In this document: positions 1 to 5,230 of the stretch, piece by piece
How positions within the stretch are numbered: the stretch's first letter is position 1
Layout: each line of letters starts with the position of its first letter
NCBI GenBank assembly: GCA_016302005.1
Contig: JAEDOK010000084.1
Span: forward strand, 1 to 7,591
Source: Oscillospiraceae bacterium
GTDB lineage: Bacteria > Bacillota_A > Clostridia > Oscillospirales > Oscillospiraceae
Length of the DNA: 7,591 nucleotides
Direction of reading: 5' to 3'
Made by a program: the position numbers and the translations under genes
The notes under the pieces: generated by a model
The model's database searches: none
Seen by the model: only the letters and a program-made list of their open reading frames with translations
What the model was told of the DNA's origin: nothing

Positions 1-35
1 AAAAGACAAGAGCGGAGGTTTTGCGCCTCCGCTCT
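1..35 (-). terminator. Intrinsic terminator of the 58-residue minus-strand gene
   Basis: A perfect 10-bp stem (AGAGCGGAGG at 9-18, CCTCCGCTCT at 26-35) with a 7-base loop begins 5 bases after the TGA stop of the minus-strand gene. It is followed on that strand by TGTCTTTT. Stem quality and placement directly behind a stop codon make this a convincing terminator. Confidence 0.8.
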
Positions 36-40
36 CTCTG

Positions 41-217
41 TCATACGGTCTTTTTTCGTTCTTCGTCGAATTTGTCTACCAGCTGCACGAGCATAAGAGA
101 CAGGACGTTTATATCCTCCGACGCGCCGCTGCTTGTGTCGTCCTCAATGAGTTTGTCGAGGGCGTGTGTTGTTGCTCTGATCTTCAAGAACAGGTCTTCG
201 CATTCACTGTTAAACAC
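41..217 (-). CDS. Small acidic hypothetical protein, GTG start, 58 residues
   Basis: I do not recognise this protein. It starts at a GTG (215-217), beginning VFNSECEDLF and ending DEERKKTV. The start is supported by an AAGGAGGA ribosome site 6 bases upstream. A sigma-A-like promoter precedes it and a strong hairpin terminator follows, so the small frame has every signal of a real gene although it lacks an ATG start. The product has 13 acidic and 7 basic residues, looks mostly helical, and shows no membrane segment, signal peptide or helix-turn-helix. Its single Cys is at residue 6. It is the last gene before the attachment site and is transcribed away from it into the element. Such small genes at element ends are often regulators or excision factors, but nothing in this acidic sequence supports DNA binding, so no function is assigned. 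Confidence 0.72.
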   Translation of the reverse strand: MFNSECEDLFLKIRATTHALDKLIEDDTSSGASEDINVLSLMLVQLVDKFDEERKKTV

Positions 218-240
218 GGGCTTTCCTCCTTATATATAGT

Positions 241-258
241 TGTAGCCGAACGGCTACA
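241..258. promoter_or_regulatory. 18-bp palindromic operator candidate
   Basis: TGTAGCCGAACGGCTACA has 8-bp perfect arms around a central AA. It begins about 7 bases downstream of the -10 box of the minus-strand promoter, so it covers the likely transcription start and lies ahead of the ribosome site. A dimeric repressor bound there would block the small gene. A further CGGCTAC half-site occurs at 507-513 near the 11-bp repeats. An RNA hairpin role is possible but less likely given the position over +1. Confidence 0.5.
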
Positions 259-264
259 CGTATA

Positions 265-293
265 ATTATAGCAAGGGAAAAACCGTTTGTCTC
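265..293 (-). promoter_or_regulatory. Sigma-A promoter of the small element gene
   Basis: On the minus strand the -35 box is GAGACA (288-293, four of six consensus bases) and the -10 box is TATAAT (265-270), with exactly 17 bp between. The -10 lies in the palindrome TATAATTATA (261-270), so a divergent plus-strand -10 is also present, but no good plus-strand -35 is seen. Confidence 0.6.
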
Positions 294-441
294 GTGACTT
301 ACTAAAGAGTAAGCAAGTTCTACGGAATAGACAACGAGGGCAAAAAAGAACATACGGCAGAATAGGCAAAAAAACGGAAAAAAGCACCTGAAATCAATAA
401 AAATCTTACCGAAAAGTAATCCGATATTTTAGAGAGTAGGG

Positions 442-485
442 CTGTCCGCAGACTGTCCGCAGACTGTCCGCAGACTGTCCACGGA
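442..485. repeat. 11-bp tandem direct repeats near the attachment site
   Basis: CTGTCCGCAGA occurs three times exactly in tandem (442-452, 453-463, 464-474), followed by a diverged fourth unit CTGTCCACGGA (475-485). The period is close to one helical turn, so the copies face the same side of DNA. Tyrosine recombinases of the lambda and Tn916 type bind short repeated arm sites in the element near its ends, and this array sits about 160 bp inside the tRNA crossover region. An arm-site role is an inference; replication iterons or plain slippage are alternatives. Confidence 0.75.
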
Positions 486-643
486 CGCGCAATCGCTATT
501 TCTTGTCGGCTACTATTTGGATACTAAAGATACCAAACGATGCGAGACAGTAGCTATTTTTTCATAACGGCAGTATGCCGAAACACCTTGAAATACGGGC
601 ATTTAAAGACATTATAAAACGCCTTATCACGGCAAAAATACCA

Positions 644-688
644 TTGGTAAGGATGAGGTCTCCAGTTCGAATCTGGATAGCAGCTCCA
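644..688 (+). other. tRNA-Thr(GGU) 3' half: chromosomal attR site
   Basis: The bases read as a tRNA from the anticodon loop to CCA. The parts are loop TTGGTAA with anticodon GGT (644-650), anticodon-stem 3' strand GGATG (651-655), variable loop AGGTC, T stem TCCAG/CTGGA around TTCGAAT (661-677), acceptor 3' strand TAGCAGC (678-684), discriminator T and CCA (686-688). The five bases upstream (TACCA at 639-643) do not pair with GGATG, and no D arm or acceptor 5' strand exists, so only the 3' half is present. Integrases often cross over in the 7-bp anticodon loop, and the match begins exactly there. U73 with GCTCCA fits clostridial tRNA-Thr. A full tRNA-Thr beginning GCTGCTA is predicted to the left of the window. 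Confidence 0.82.
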
Positions 689-693
689 CTTTT

Positions 694-726
694 AGACCTG
701 AAATCGTAAGATTTCGGGTCTTTTTC
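694..726 (+). terminator. Terminator of the original tRNA-Thr gene
   Basis: AGACCTGAAATC (694-705), loop GTAA, and GATTTCGGGTCT (710-721) form a 12-bp stem with one T-G wobble, followed by a run of T. It starts six bases after the tRNA CCA, so it is the native tRNA terminator. This supports the view that the right side is chromosome. Confidence 0.82.
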
Positions 727-855
727 TGCGTTTTTATAACTTTTTGCTGTTTTAATGAAACTGCTTGTACCACATTTGTACTCAATGAACCATTTCACTA
801 TGTGTTTATGCTTGTATGCCTCGATGAAATTGCAAATGCGATTAAGGAACGCATA

Positions 856-930
856 AAAAGAAAAAGAGAGCAGTCTGTTAGCCACAAGGGCCCATGGCAA
901 CCATGAGTTGGCGCCAAACGCAACTGCTCT
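856..930 (-). ncRNA. Candidate structured small RNA with its own promoter and terminator
   Basis: A strong minus-strand promoter predicts a start at about 930-931. The RNA would begin with AGAGCAGT (930-923), which pairs perfectly with ACTGCTCT (874-867), followed at once by CTTTTTCTTTTT, a terminator tail. The whole transcript of about 75 nt is therefore one closed domain. Inside it are a hairpin CATGG-TTG-CCATG, a possible GCCA/UGGC helix, and the self-complementary segments TTGGCGCCAA and GGGCCC, which could make a pseudoknot or dimer contact. No reading frame with a ribosome site lies in it. I do not recognise it as a known riboswitch or ribozyme. It could act as a trans-acting small RNA or have another structural role; a regulatory target cannot be named. 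Confidence 0.62.
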
Positions 931-937
931 AAAAATT

Positions 938-966
938 AGTATAGCAGACCTTCTTAAGATTGTCAA
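938..966 (-). promoter_or_regulatory. Near-consensus sigma-A promoter of the small RNA
   Basis: On the minus strand the -35 box TTGACA (961-966) is perfect. The -10 box is TATACT (938-943), five of six consensus bases, and the spacer is exactly 17 bp. No protein gene follows, which is the main reason to look for an RNA product. Confidence 0.78.
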
Positions 967-1028
967 CGCAACAAATCTAACAGATGCAATAAAATCTGAC
1001 GGATACAATACTATGTGATTGAAAGAAA

Positions 1029-1138
1029 CAATACCAAGAGATCAGCGACTTCTCCGTTGTCTGGGAGCCCCGCAACGCGGGGAAGCGTTGGTATGGCGTC
1101 GAAGCCAGTGACCGCCGCCGCTGAACATCTTGGTATTG
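1029..1138. repeat. 110-bp interrupted inverted repeat with internal hairpins
   Basis: The ends are perfect 11-bp inverted arms, CAATACCAAGA (1029-1039) and TCTTGGTATTG (1128-1138). Inside them is a second pair, CAGCG (1043-1047) and CGCTG (1119-1123). The centre contains a hairpin CCCCGC-AAC-GCGGGG (1068-1082) and smaller ones. Reading frames of 60 and 71 codons cross it on opposite strands but lack ribosome sites. It could be a miniature inverted-repeat element with 11-bp termini or a multi-helix RNA. No target-site duplication is obvious. Confidence 0.55.
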
Positions 1139-1282
1139 GAATTAATGTATCACAGCTATCTGATTCTGTCAAGTGGAGAAGTTTCAGTTTGGACTGAAAT
1201 GCATGAAGCAATATGGTTGAGAACAAGTGACAAATGAGTGCCGTCCGCGGGTGCGGGAGATGGTAAGGATGTACACTTTGGT

Positions 1283-1329
1283 GCGCACTTGGTAGTTCCT
1301 ACACCGGCGGGGACATGTCCCCGCCCTAC
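1283..1329 (-). repeat. Dispersed palindromic repeat, copy 1
   Basis: The core is the perfect 20-bp palindrome GGCGGGGACATGTCCCCGCC (1306-1325). On the minus strand it is flanked by GTAG upstream and by a GTAGGAACTACC-type tail downstream. Copy 2 near 3628 has the same order on the plus strand, so this is a dispersed unit of at least 47 bp and not an isolated palindrome. Confidence 0.8.
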
Positions 1330-1429
1330 AAACGGTTTCGTTGTATGAGGGTCAGAGAAAACTCTTGTGATGCGCGGAACAGGGAAGTGTTTGCCGGGAT
1401 CCCTGCAATTTCAGAGACAGAGTGGAGAG

Positions 1430-1458
1430 TTGACGGCTGGATGGGTTTGTGTTAGAAT
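1430..1458 (+). promoter_or_regulatory. Sigma-A promoter of the hydrogenase unit
   Basis: TTGACG (1430-1435), a 17-bp spacer and TAGAAT (1453-1458) put the start near 1465, giving a leader of about 50 bases before the ATG of the hydrogenase gene. I see no redox-regulator site overlapping it. Confidence 0.72.
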
Positions 1459-1513
1459 GAACACGAAATGACTTCATTTGTCTGCTTTTGTGCAAAAGAG
1501 AGGAGTGCTTTGT

Positions 1514-3025
1514 ATGCGAGGCATTAAGACGACAAAATCCAGATTGCGGAGTCGGATCTTTACCGAGGTCGCGCGGCTTGCTTTTGAGGGGTGGGACGCG
1601 AAAAAGTTTGAGAATCTGCCTTATAAGATCATCCCCGGGGAGATGGCGCAGTACCGCGACAGCGTGTTTGTCGAGCGGGAGGTTGTTGCGGAGCGTTTGC
1701 GTGCGGCGATGGGGTTATCCCTGCGGAAGTTTTGCAGTTACTCTTCCGTCCGTCACGGGATCGACGCGAGCTTGATCGACGAAAAATACTATGAGCCGCC
1801 GCTGATCGACATTATTAAATTCGCCTGCAACCGCTGTGACGAGAACAGAGTTTTTGTGACCAATGCCTGTCAGAATTGCCTGGAGCATCCCTGTATGGAG
1901 GTCTGCCCGAAAAAGGCGGTGAGTATCCGCAAGGGCGGCGCATTCATTGACGAGGAGAAATGCGTCAAGTGCGGACTTTGCGTGAATGCCTGCGATTATC
2001 ATGCCATCGTCAAGCATGAGCGGCCCTGCGCGAAGGTCTGCGGCATGAATGCCATCCGTTCCGACGAGTACGGCAGGGCGGAGATCGACCATGACAAATG
2101 CGTTTCCTGCGGGATGTGCCTTGTGAGCTGCCCCTTCGGCGCGATCATCGACAAAAGCCAGATCTTTCAGACGATCACTGCACTCAAGAGCGACACGCCG
2201 GTTTATGCCGCCATTGCGCCGGCGTTTGCGGGACAATTCGGCAATGTGACCACGGGTCAGATCCGCACGGCGTTCCGCGAGCTTGGCTTTGCCGATGTTG
2301 TGGAGGTCGCTGTCGGTGCGGATCTCTGTACGATCGAGGAGGCGAAGGATTTCCTGGAAAAGGTGCCGTCGGAGCAGCCGTTCATGGCGACCTCCTGCTG
2401 TCCCGCTTGGTCAGTGATGGCAAAAAAGCTGTTTCCGGAGTTTGCGCCCTATATCTCCATGGCGCTGACGCCGATGGTGCTGACAGGGAGACTCATCAAA
2501 AAGCAGCATCCTGAATGCAAGGTGGTCTTTGTCGGACCCTGCGCGGCGAAAAAGTTAGAAGCAAGCCGCCACTCCGTCCGCAGCGATGTGGACTTTGTTC
2601 TGACCTTTGAGGAATTTGCCTCGATTTTAGAGGCGAAGGAGCTTGTGATCTCGGAATGCGCCGAAAGTGAGCCGCTTTGCGCGGCGAGTGGGGACGGGCT
2701 GCGCTTTGCCGTCAGCGGCGGCGTTGCCGGTGCGGTCGAGAATGCGATCCGTGCGATCGAGCCGGAACGGACGGTCATGACCGCGCGTGCCGAGGGACTT
2801 CCGAATTGTAAAAAGATGCTGCAGCTTGCAAAGGCGGGGAAGTATGACGGCTTCCTTTTGGAGGGCATGGCTTGCCCCGGCGGCTGTGTGGCAGGCGCTG
2901 GCGTGATCGCGCCGATCCGCAAATCGACCGACGCGGTCGGAAAGCTGGCACAGGCTGCGCCCTTGCAGCATGCAAATGAATCTCCCTTCTGCGGCGTGCT
3001 GGACAGCTTGGAGAAAAGCGTATAA
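1514..3025 (+). CDS. Group B monomeric [FeFe] hydrogenase
   Basis: The 503-residue product is an iron-only hydrogenase that interconverts protons and H2, probably with reduced ferredoxin in the cytoplasm. All three H-cluster motifs are present: TSCCPAW (293-299), VGPCAAKK (340-347) and EGMACPGGCVAGAG (450-463). The cluster Cys are 296, 343, 454 and 458, with C295 as proton relay and K346 as the cyanide-binding Lys. Gly replaces the Met of classical group A enzymes in the second motif, as in group B. The N-terminal half carries ferredoxin Cys sets: C119/122/127/131, C150/153/156/160, C172/176 and C196/199/202/206. An extra C105/C108 pair is also present, enough for three or four [4Fe-4S] clusters. 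The ATG is preceded by GAGAGGAG at 8 bases; an in-frame TTG at 1478 lacks such a site. No signal peptide is seen. The HydEFG maturases needed for the cofactor are not in this window. Confidence 0.95.
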   Translation: MRGIKTTKSRLRSRIFTEVARLAFEGWDAKKFENLPYKIIPGEMAQYRDSVFVEREVVAERLRAAMGLSLRKFCSYSSVRHGIDASLIDEKYYEPPLIDIIKFACNRCDENRVFVTNACQNCLEHPCMEVCPKKAVSIRKGGAFIDEEKCVKCGLCVNACDYHAIVKHERPCAKVCGMNAIRSDEYGRAEIDHDKCVSCGMCLVSCPFGAIIDKSQIFQTITALKSDTPVYAAIAPAFAGQFGNVTTGQIRTAFRELGFADVVEVAVGADLCTIEEAKDFLEKVPSEQPFMATSCCPAWSVMAKKLFPEFAPYISMALTPMVLTGRLIKKQHPECKVVFVGPCAAKKLEASRHSVRSDVDFVLTFEEFASILEAKELVISECAESEPLCAASGDGLRFAVSGGVAGAVENAIRAIEPERTVMTARAEGLPNCKKMLQLAKAGKYDGFLLEGMACPGGCVAGAGVIAPIRKSTDAVGKLAQAAPLQHANESPFCGVLDSLEKSV

Positions 3026-3037
3026 GGAGCGGAAAAC

Positions 3038-3553
3038 ATGAAGCTTTTGGTCGTAATAGATATGCAGAATGACTTTGTCACGGGCGTCCTCGGTACGAAG
3101 GAGGCGCAGGAGATCCTGCCCCTTGTGAATGAGAAAATTGCACAGGCGCAGCGGGTGATCTATACCCTGGACACACACGGGGAGGGCTATCTTTCTACGC
3201 AGGAGGGACGGAAGCTGCCCGTTGTGCATTGCATCAGAGGAACTTGGGGACACGCGCTTGCCGACGGGCTGCTCGTCAAAGACGGAAGTGAGAAGATCGA
3301 GAAACCGACCTTCGGTTCTGTCACGCTCGGTGAGACAGTGCGCGGGATGTTGGAACGCGCTGAGATCGACAGCGTGGAGCTGATCGGCGTGTGTACGGAC
3401 ATTTGTGTGATCTCCAACGCGATGCTGCTCAAGGCGTATTGCACGGAGCTGCCCGTCTCGGTAGACGCAAGCTGCTGCGCAGGCGTCACGCCGCAGAGCC
3501 ATGAAACAGCGCTGAACGCTATGCAAGCCTGTCAGATAGCCATTGAATCATAA
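3038..3553 (+). CDS. Isochorismatase-fold cysteine hydrolase, nicotinamidase-like
   Basis: The 171-residue product belongs to the isochorismatase/nicotinamidase fold of amide hydrolases. The expected catalytic triad is visible: D8 in VVIDMQNDF, K89 in EKPTFGS and nucleophile C123 in GVCTDICV. D45 and H47 (TLDTHGEG) and H64 (PVVHCIRGTWG) match the metal site of nicotinamidases. Conversion of nicotinamide to nicotinate for NAD salvage is therefore the best guess, but other small amides are possible, so no symbol is given. It is a little short for a nicotinamidase. The start has AAGGAG nine bases upstream, and the gene begins 12 bases after the hydrogenase stop with no promoter between. The two are co-transcribed and end at a shared terminator. 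Whether NAD salvage and H2 metabolism are functionally linked here is unknown. Confidence 0.88.
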   Translation: MKLLVVIDMQNDFVTGVLGTKEAQEILPLVNEKIAQAQRVIYTLDTHGEGYLSTQEGRKLPVVHCIRGTWGHALADGLLVKDGSEKIEKPTFGSVTLGETVRGMLERAEIDSVELIGVCTDICVISNAMLLKAYCTELPVSVDASCCAGVTPQSHETALNAMQACQIAIES

Positions 3554-3585
3554 GCAACGCCCCGCCGACGGCGGGGCGTTGCTTA
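3551..3585 (+). terminator. Terminator of the hydrogenase unit, stem includes the stop codon
   Basis: TAAGCAACGCCCCGCC (3551-3566), loop GAC, and its exact complement (3570-3585) form a 16-bp perfect stem. Only TTTGA follows, so the T tract is weak. The first three bases of the stem are the TAA stop of the cysteine hydrolase gene, so a terminating ribosome would compete with stem formation. Confidence 0.78.
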
Positions 3586-3627
3586 TTTGAGGAAAGGGGT
3601 TGTTCCTGCCTTCCTATGAAACCACTT

Positions 3628-3675
3628 GTAGGGCGGGGACATGTCCCCGCCGCGTGCAGGAACTACCGACTGCGT
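3628..3675 (+). repeat. Dispersed palindromic repeat, copy 2
   Basis: GTAG, then the same perfect 20-bp palindrome (3632-3651), then GTGCAGGAACTACCGACTGC (3654-3673). It matches the reverse complement of copy 1 along nearly its whole length, including the tail, so the repeated unit extends well beyond the palindrome. Confidence 0.82.
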
Positions 3676-3692
3676 AAAAACCTTCAGCCGGA

Positions 3693-3754
3693 GATTGCCG
3701 CGTCGCTGCGCTCCTCGCAATGACAGGGAAAGGCTGCCCTCTGTGTCATTGCGA
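3693..3754. repeat. GC-rich hairpin repeat of the ERSDAAIS type
   Basis: This unit reads GATTGCCGCGTCGCTGCGCT onward. It ends in a hairpin whose 11-bp arms TCGCAATGACA (3715-3725) and TGTCATTGCGA (3744-3754) are exact complements, with a further GGG/CCC pairing in the loop. The minus strand reads as CHCEERSDAAISG, a familiar false peptide of dispersed bacterial repeats. Confidence 0.7.
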
Positions 3755-3773
3755 TACCCCAACGGGGTCGTGG

Positions 3774-3869
3774 CTGCGCAGCCGTTCGCGACGGAGGAGC
3801 GTTACGGATGCGGCGTGCCCCCTGCGCAGCCGTTCGCGACGAAGGAGCGCTACGGATGCGGCGTGCCCC
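3774..3869. repeat. Tandem duplication of a 48-bp unit
   Basis: Two adjacent 48-bp units (3774-3821 and 3822-3869), each starting CTGCGCAGCCGTTCGCGACG and ending GCGTGCCCC, differ at only two positions. This points to a recent duplication inside the repeat mosaic. Confidence 0.85.
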
Positions 3870-3894
3870 TTGCGGGTATTGCGGGTGCGATCTC

Positions 3895-4045
3895 GTGCAG
3901 GAACCACCAACTGCGTACAAACTTGTTCGTCTGTACCGCCAGGCGCTGATAGCCGCCCCTACGAAATATATCCAGCCAACGCCGTAGGGGCGGATACCAT
4001 CCGCTCGTGCAGGAACTACCGACTGCGTGCAGATTTGTTCGCCTT
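3895..4045 (+). repeat. Two further copies of the palindrome-repeat tail
   Basis: The tail module starting GTGCAGGAAC recurs at 3895-3933 and 4007-4045 with a handful of changes over 39 bases, each running on to TTGTTCG. The second copy is preceded by GTAGGGGCGGATACCATCCG (3984-4003), a diverged form of the palindrome in copies 1 and 2. CCGCCCCTAC (3953-3962) is the exact inverse of GTAGGGGCGG (3984-3993), so a reversed partial copy lies between them. Confidence 0.75.
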
Positions 4046-4185
4046 TCCTGTCTGCCGCTTCGCGGTCGGCGGGGGGACGCTTGCGAGCGCCGCCTGTGGC
4101 GGAGAAAGCGAGCAAGAAGGAGTGGCAGAATCAAGGCGACTGACAAGTGGGCTTTGCCCACGCAGACAGAGCCGCTGATTCAACA

Positions 4186-4207
4186 GGACATGTCCCCGCC
4201 CTACAAA
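4186..4207 (-). repeat. Truncated palindromic repeat copy
   Basis: GGACATGTCCCCGCCCTACA and following bases match one half of the 20-bp palindrome plus the outer CTACAA flank of copy 1. The other half and the tail module are missing, as if cut by an insertion or deletion at about 4185. Confidence 0.72.
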
Positions 4208-4222
4208 GGTGTTAATGGGTTC

Positions 4223-4294
4223 GGGAAGCTCTGAATAAATCCACAAGAGCGGTCAGCGAGAGATTTTGCCGCAGTTGATTTGTTCAGAGGTTCC
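4223..4294. repeat. Hairpin repeat abutting the metA stop codon, copy A
   Basis: The 18-bp arms 4224-4241 and 4277-4294 are inverted with two mismatches (GGAAGCTCTGAATAAATC against GGAACCTCTGAACAAATC on the other strand). The right arm ends exactly one base before the metA stop codon. The unit aligns with the hairpin in the metY leader (6548-6601): 28 of the first 36 bases agree, and the right arms agree almost fully. Copy A carries about 18 extra bases inside. Lacking a T tract after the stem, it is not a standard terminator for metA but may act as an mRNA 3' end stabiliser. Confidence 0.7.
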
Positions 4295-5206
4295 TTAGGT
4301 TGCGAAATCGTAGGGTGTGGTCTGATAGACGAAGTAGTTCAGCCAGTTGGAGAAGAGCAGGTTTGCGTGACCGCGCCATGTGACAAGGGGCGGCTGCGTG
4401 TCGTCGTCGTTCGGGAAATAGTTTTTCGGCACAGCGATGGGCAGACCGAGCGCCTTGTCCCGCTCGTATTCGCGCTTGAGCGTGTCGGGGTCGTACTCGG
4501 AGTGACCGGTCAGAAACACCTGCCGCCCGCCGGCGGTGAAGACGGCGTAAATGCCTGCCTCCTCGGAGCTTGCAATGATCTTCAGCTCCGGCACGCGCTC
4601 AATGTCCTCGCGGAGGATGGTGGTATGCCGCGAGTGCGGCGCCATGAATACATCGTCAAAGCCCCGCAGCAGGATGGGATGCTTGTATTCCACGCGGTGC
4701 GGAAACACACCGAAGAGCTTTTGGGGCAGGGGGTATTTGGGAACGCCGTAGTGGTAGTAAAGCCCTGCCTGTGCGCCCCAGCAGATATGCAGGGTGCTGT
4801 GGACATTGGTCTTGCTCCACTCCATGATTTGGCAAAGCTCGTCCCAGTACTCGACCTCCTCAAAGGGCATCAGCTCGACGGGCGCGCCGGTAATCACCAT
4901 GCCGTCATAGCGGCGGTCCCTGATCTCGTCGAAGGTCTTATAAAAGGTGAACAGATGCTCCGCTGAGACATGTTTTGCGATATGCGATTTTGTGTGCATG
5001 AATTCCAAATGCACTTGCAGGGGGGTGTTGCCCAAAAGACGCGCGAACTGCGTTTCGGTGTCGATCTTCGTCGGCATGAGGTTGAGGATCAGAATCTCCA
5101 GCGGACGGATGTCCTGCGTGACGGCGCGGGTCTCCGTCATGACGAAGATGTTTTCGCTTTGCAGTGTCGCGGTGGCGGGCAGATCGTTGGGTATTTTGAT
5201 GGGCAT
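4295..5206 (-). CDS. metA: Homoserine O-acetyltransferase, MetA family
   Basis: The 303-residue enzyme acylates L-homoserine at the first committed step of methionine synthesis. The family catalytic residues are all present: nucleophile C142 in [10 protein letters not shown]235 in LTGHSEYD and E237. The length is normal for MetA. Residue 111 is Glu ([11 protein letters not shown]). In studied MetA proteins Glu here selects acetyl-CoA and Gly selects succinyl-CoA, so the product is probably O-acetylhomoserine despite the common succinyltransferase label. This fits the neighbouring MetY, which uses O-acetylhomoserine. The start has AAAGGAG nine bases upstream and lies 24 bases after the metY stop, so the pair is one operon. 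A hairpin repeat directly follows the stop codon. Confidence 0.96.
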   Translation of the reverse strand: MPIKIPNDLPATATLQSENIFVMTETRAVTQDIRPLEILILNLMPTKIDTETQFARLLGNTPLQVHLEFMHTKSHIAKHVSAEHLFTFYKTFDEIRDRRYDGMVITGAPVELMPFEEVEYWDELCQIMEWSKTNVHSTLHICWGAQAGLYYHYGVPKYPLPQKLFGVFPHRVEYKHPILLRGFDDVFMAPHSRHTTILREDIERVPELKIIASSEEAGIYAVFTAGGRQVFLTGHSEYDPDTLKREYERDKALGLPIAVPKNYFPNDDDTQPPLVTWRGHANLLFSNWLNYFVYQTTPYDFAT

Positions 5207-5230
5207 TTCGAAATGCTCCTTTGCGTGATA

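Larger units (their letters stand above)
1..643. mobile_element. Right end of an integrated genetic element (prophage or ICE)
   Basis: The segment ends where a tRNA-Thr 3' half begins, without any matching tRNA 5' half, as expected for the element side of attR. It contains one small minus-strand gene with its own promoter, palindromic operator and terminator, and 11-bp tandem repeats about 160 bp from the crossover region. Bases 259-441 are AT-rich and hold only that gene's promoter; I see no other gene there. No integrase, relaxase or phage structural gene lies inside the window, so the type of element cannot be told. The intact tRNA-Thr should lie to the left, outside the window. The boundary is inferred from the tRNA match alone. 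Confidence 0.55.
726..1429. other. Gene-free stretch between the attachment site and the hydrogenase
   Basis: No protein gene is supported. The stretch holds a candidate small RNA with its promoter, a 110-bp inverted repeat and one palindrome repeat, each listed separately. The remaining parts are 726-855, 967-1028, 1139-1282 and 1330-1429. They show no convincing ribosome site plus reading frame. A short inverted pair CAGGGA/TCCCTG near 1379-1404 may form a hairpin ahead of the hydrogenase promoter. Confidence 0.6.
3586..4222. repeat. Gene-free mosaic of nested repeat families
   Basis: No protein gene is supported here, although reading frames of over 100 codons run through it on both strands. 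The stretch is built from several repeat modules, annotated separately where clear. The part at 4046-4185 looks like another GC-rich repeat with hairpins such as GTGGGC-TTT-GCCCAC (4147-4161). The apparent peptides, such as CHCEERSDAAIS on the minus strand, are products of repeat DNA read in frame and occur widely as false gene calls. The modules abut or interrupt each other, suggesting successive insertions between two convergent units. Their mobility and function are unknown. Confidence 0.75.

Noticed and set aside
442..485. CRISPR-like array
   Set aside because: The 11-bp units are directly adjacent with no unique spacers and no cas genes nearby.
644..688. Functional tRNA-Thr gene
   Set aside because: The D arm, acceptor 5' strand and 5' half of the anticodon stem are missing; upstream bases cannot pair with GGATG.
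562..1008. 148-codon minus-strand open frame
   Set aside because: It reads through the tRNA-Thr half (giving the peptide QIRTGDLIL, a known false product of tRNA antisense), the tRNA terminator and the small RNA, and has no ribosome site.
1011..1226. Overlapping frames of 71 and 60 codons on both strands
   Set aside because: Both run through the inverted-repeat unit, lack ribosome sites, and show no domain.
1478..1513. Upstream TTG start for the hydrogenase, adding 12 residues
   Set aside because: No ribosome site precedes the TTG, and it lies close to the expected transcription start. The ATG at 1514 has GAGAGGAG at good spacing.
2449..3526. Long minus-strand frames opposite the hydrogenase and hydrolase genes
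   Set aside because: They are antisense shadows of GC-rich coding sequence with no family features; the plus-strand proteins have complete active-site motifs.
3641..4246. Frames of 75-152 codons on both strands in the repeat mosaic
   Set aside because: The peptides arise from repeat DNA, are rich in Arg and Ala, and include the well-known false motif CEERSDAAIS.
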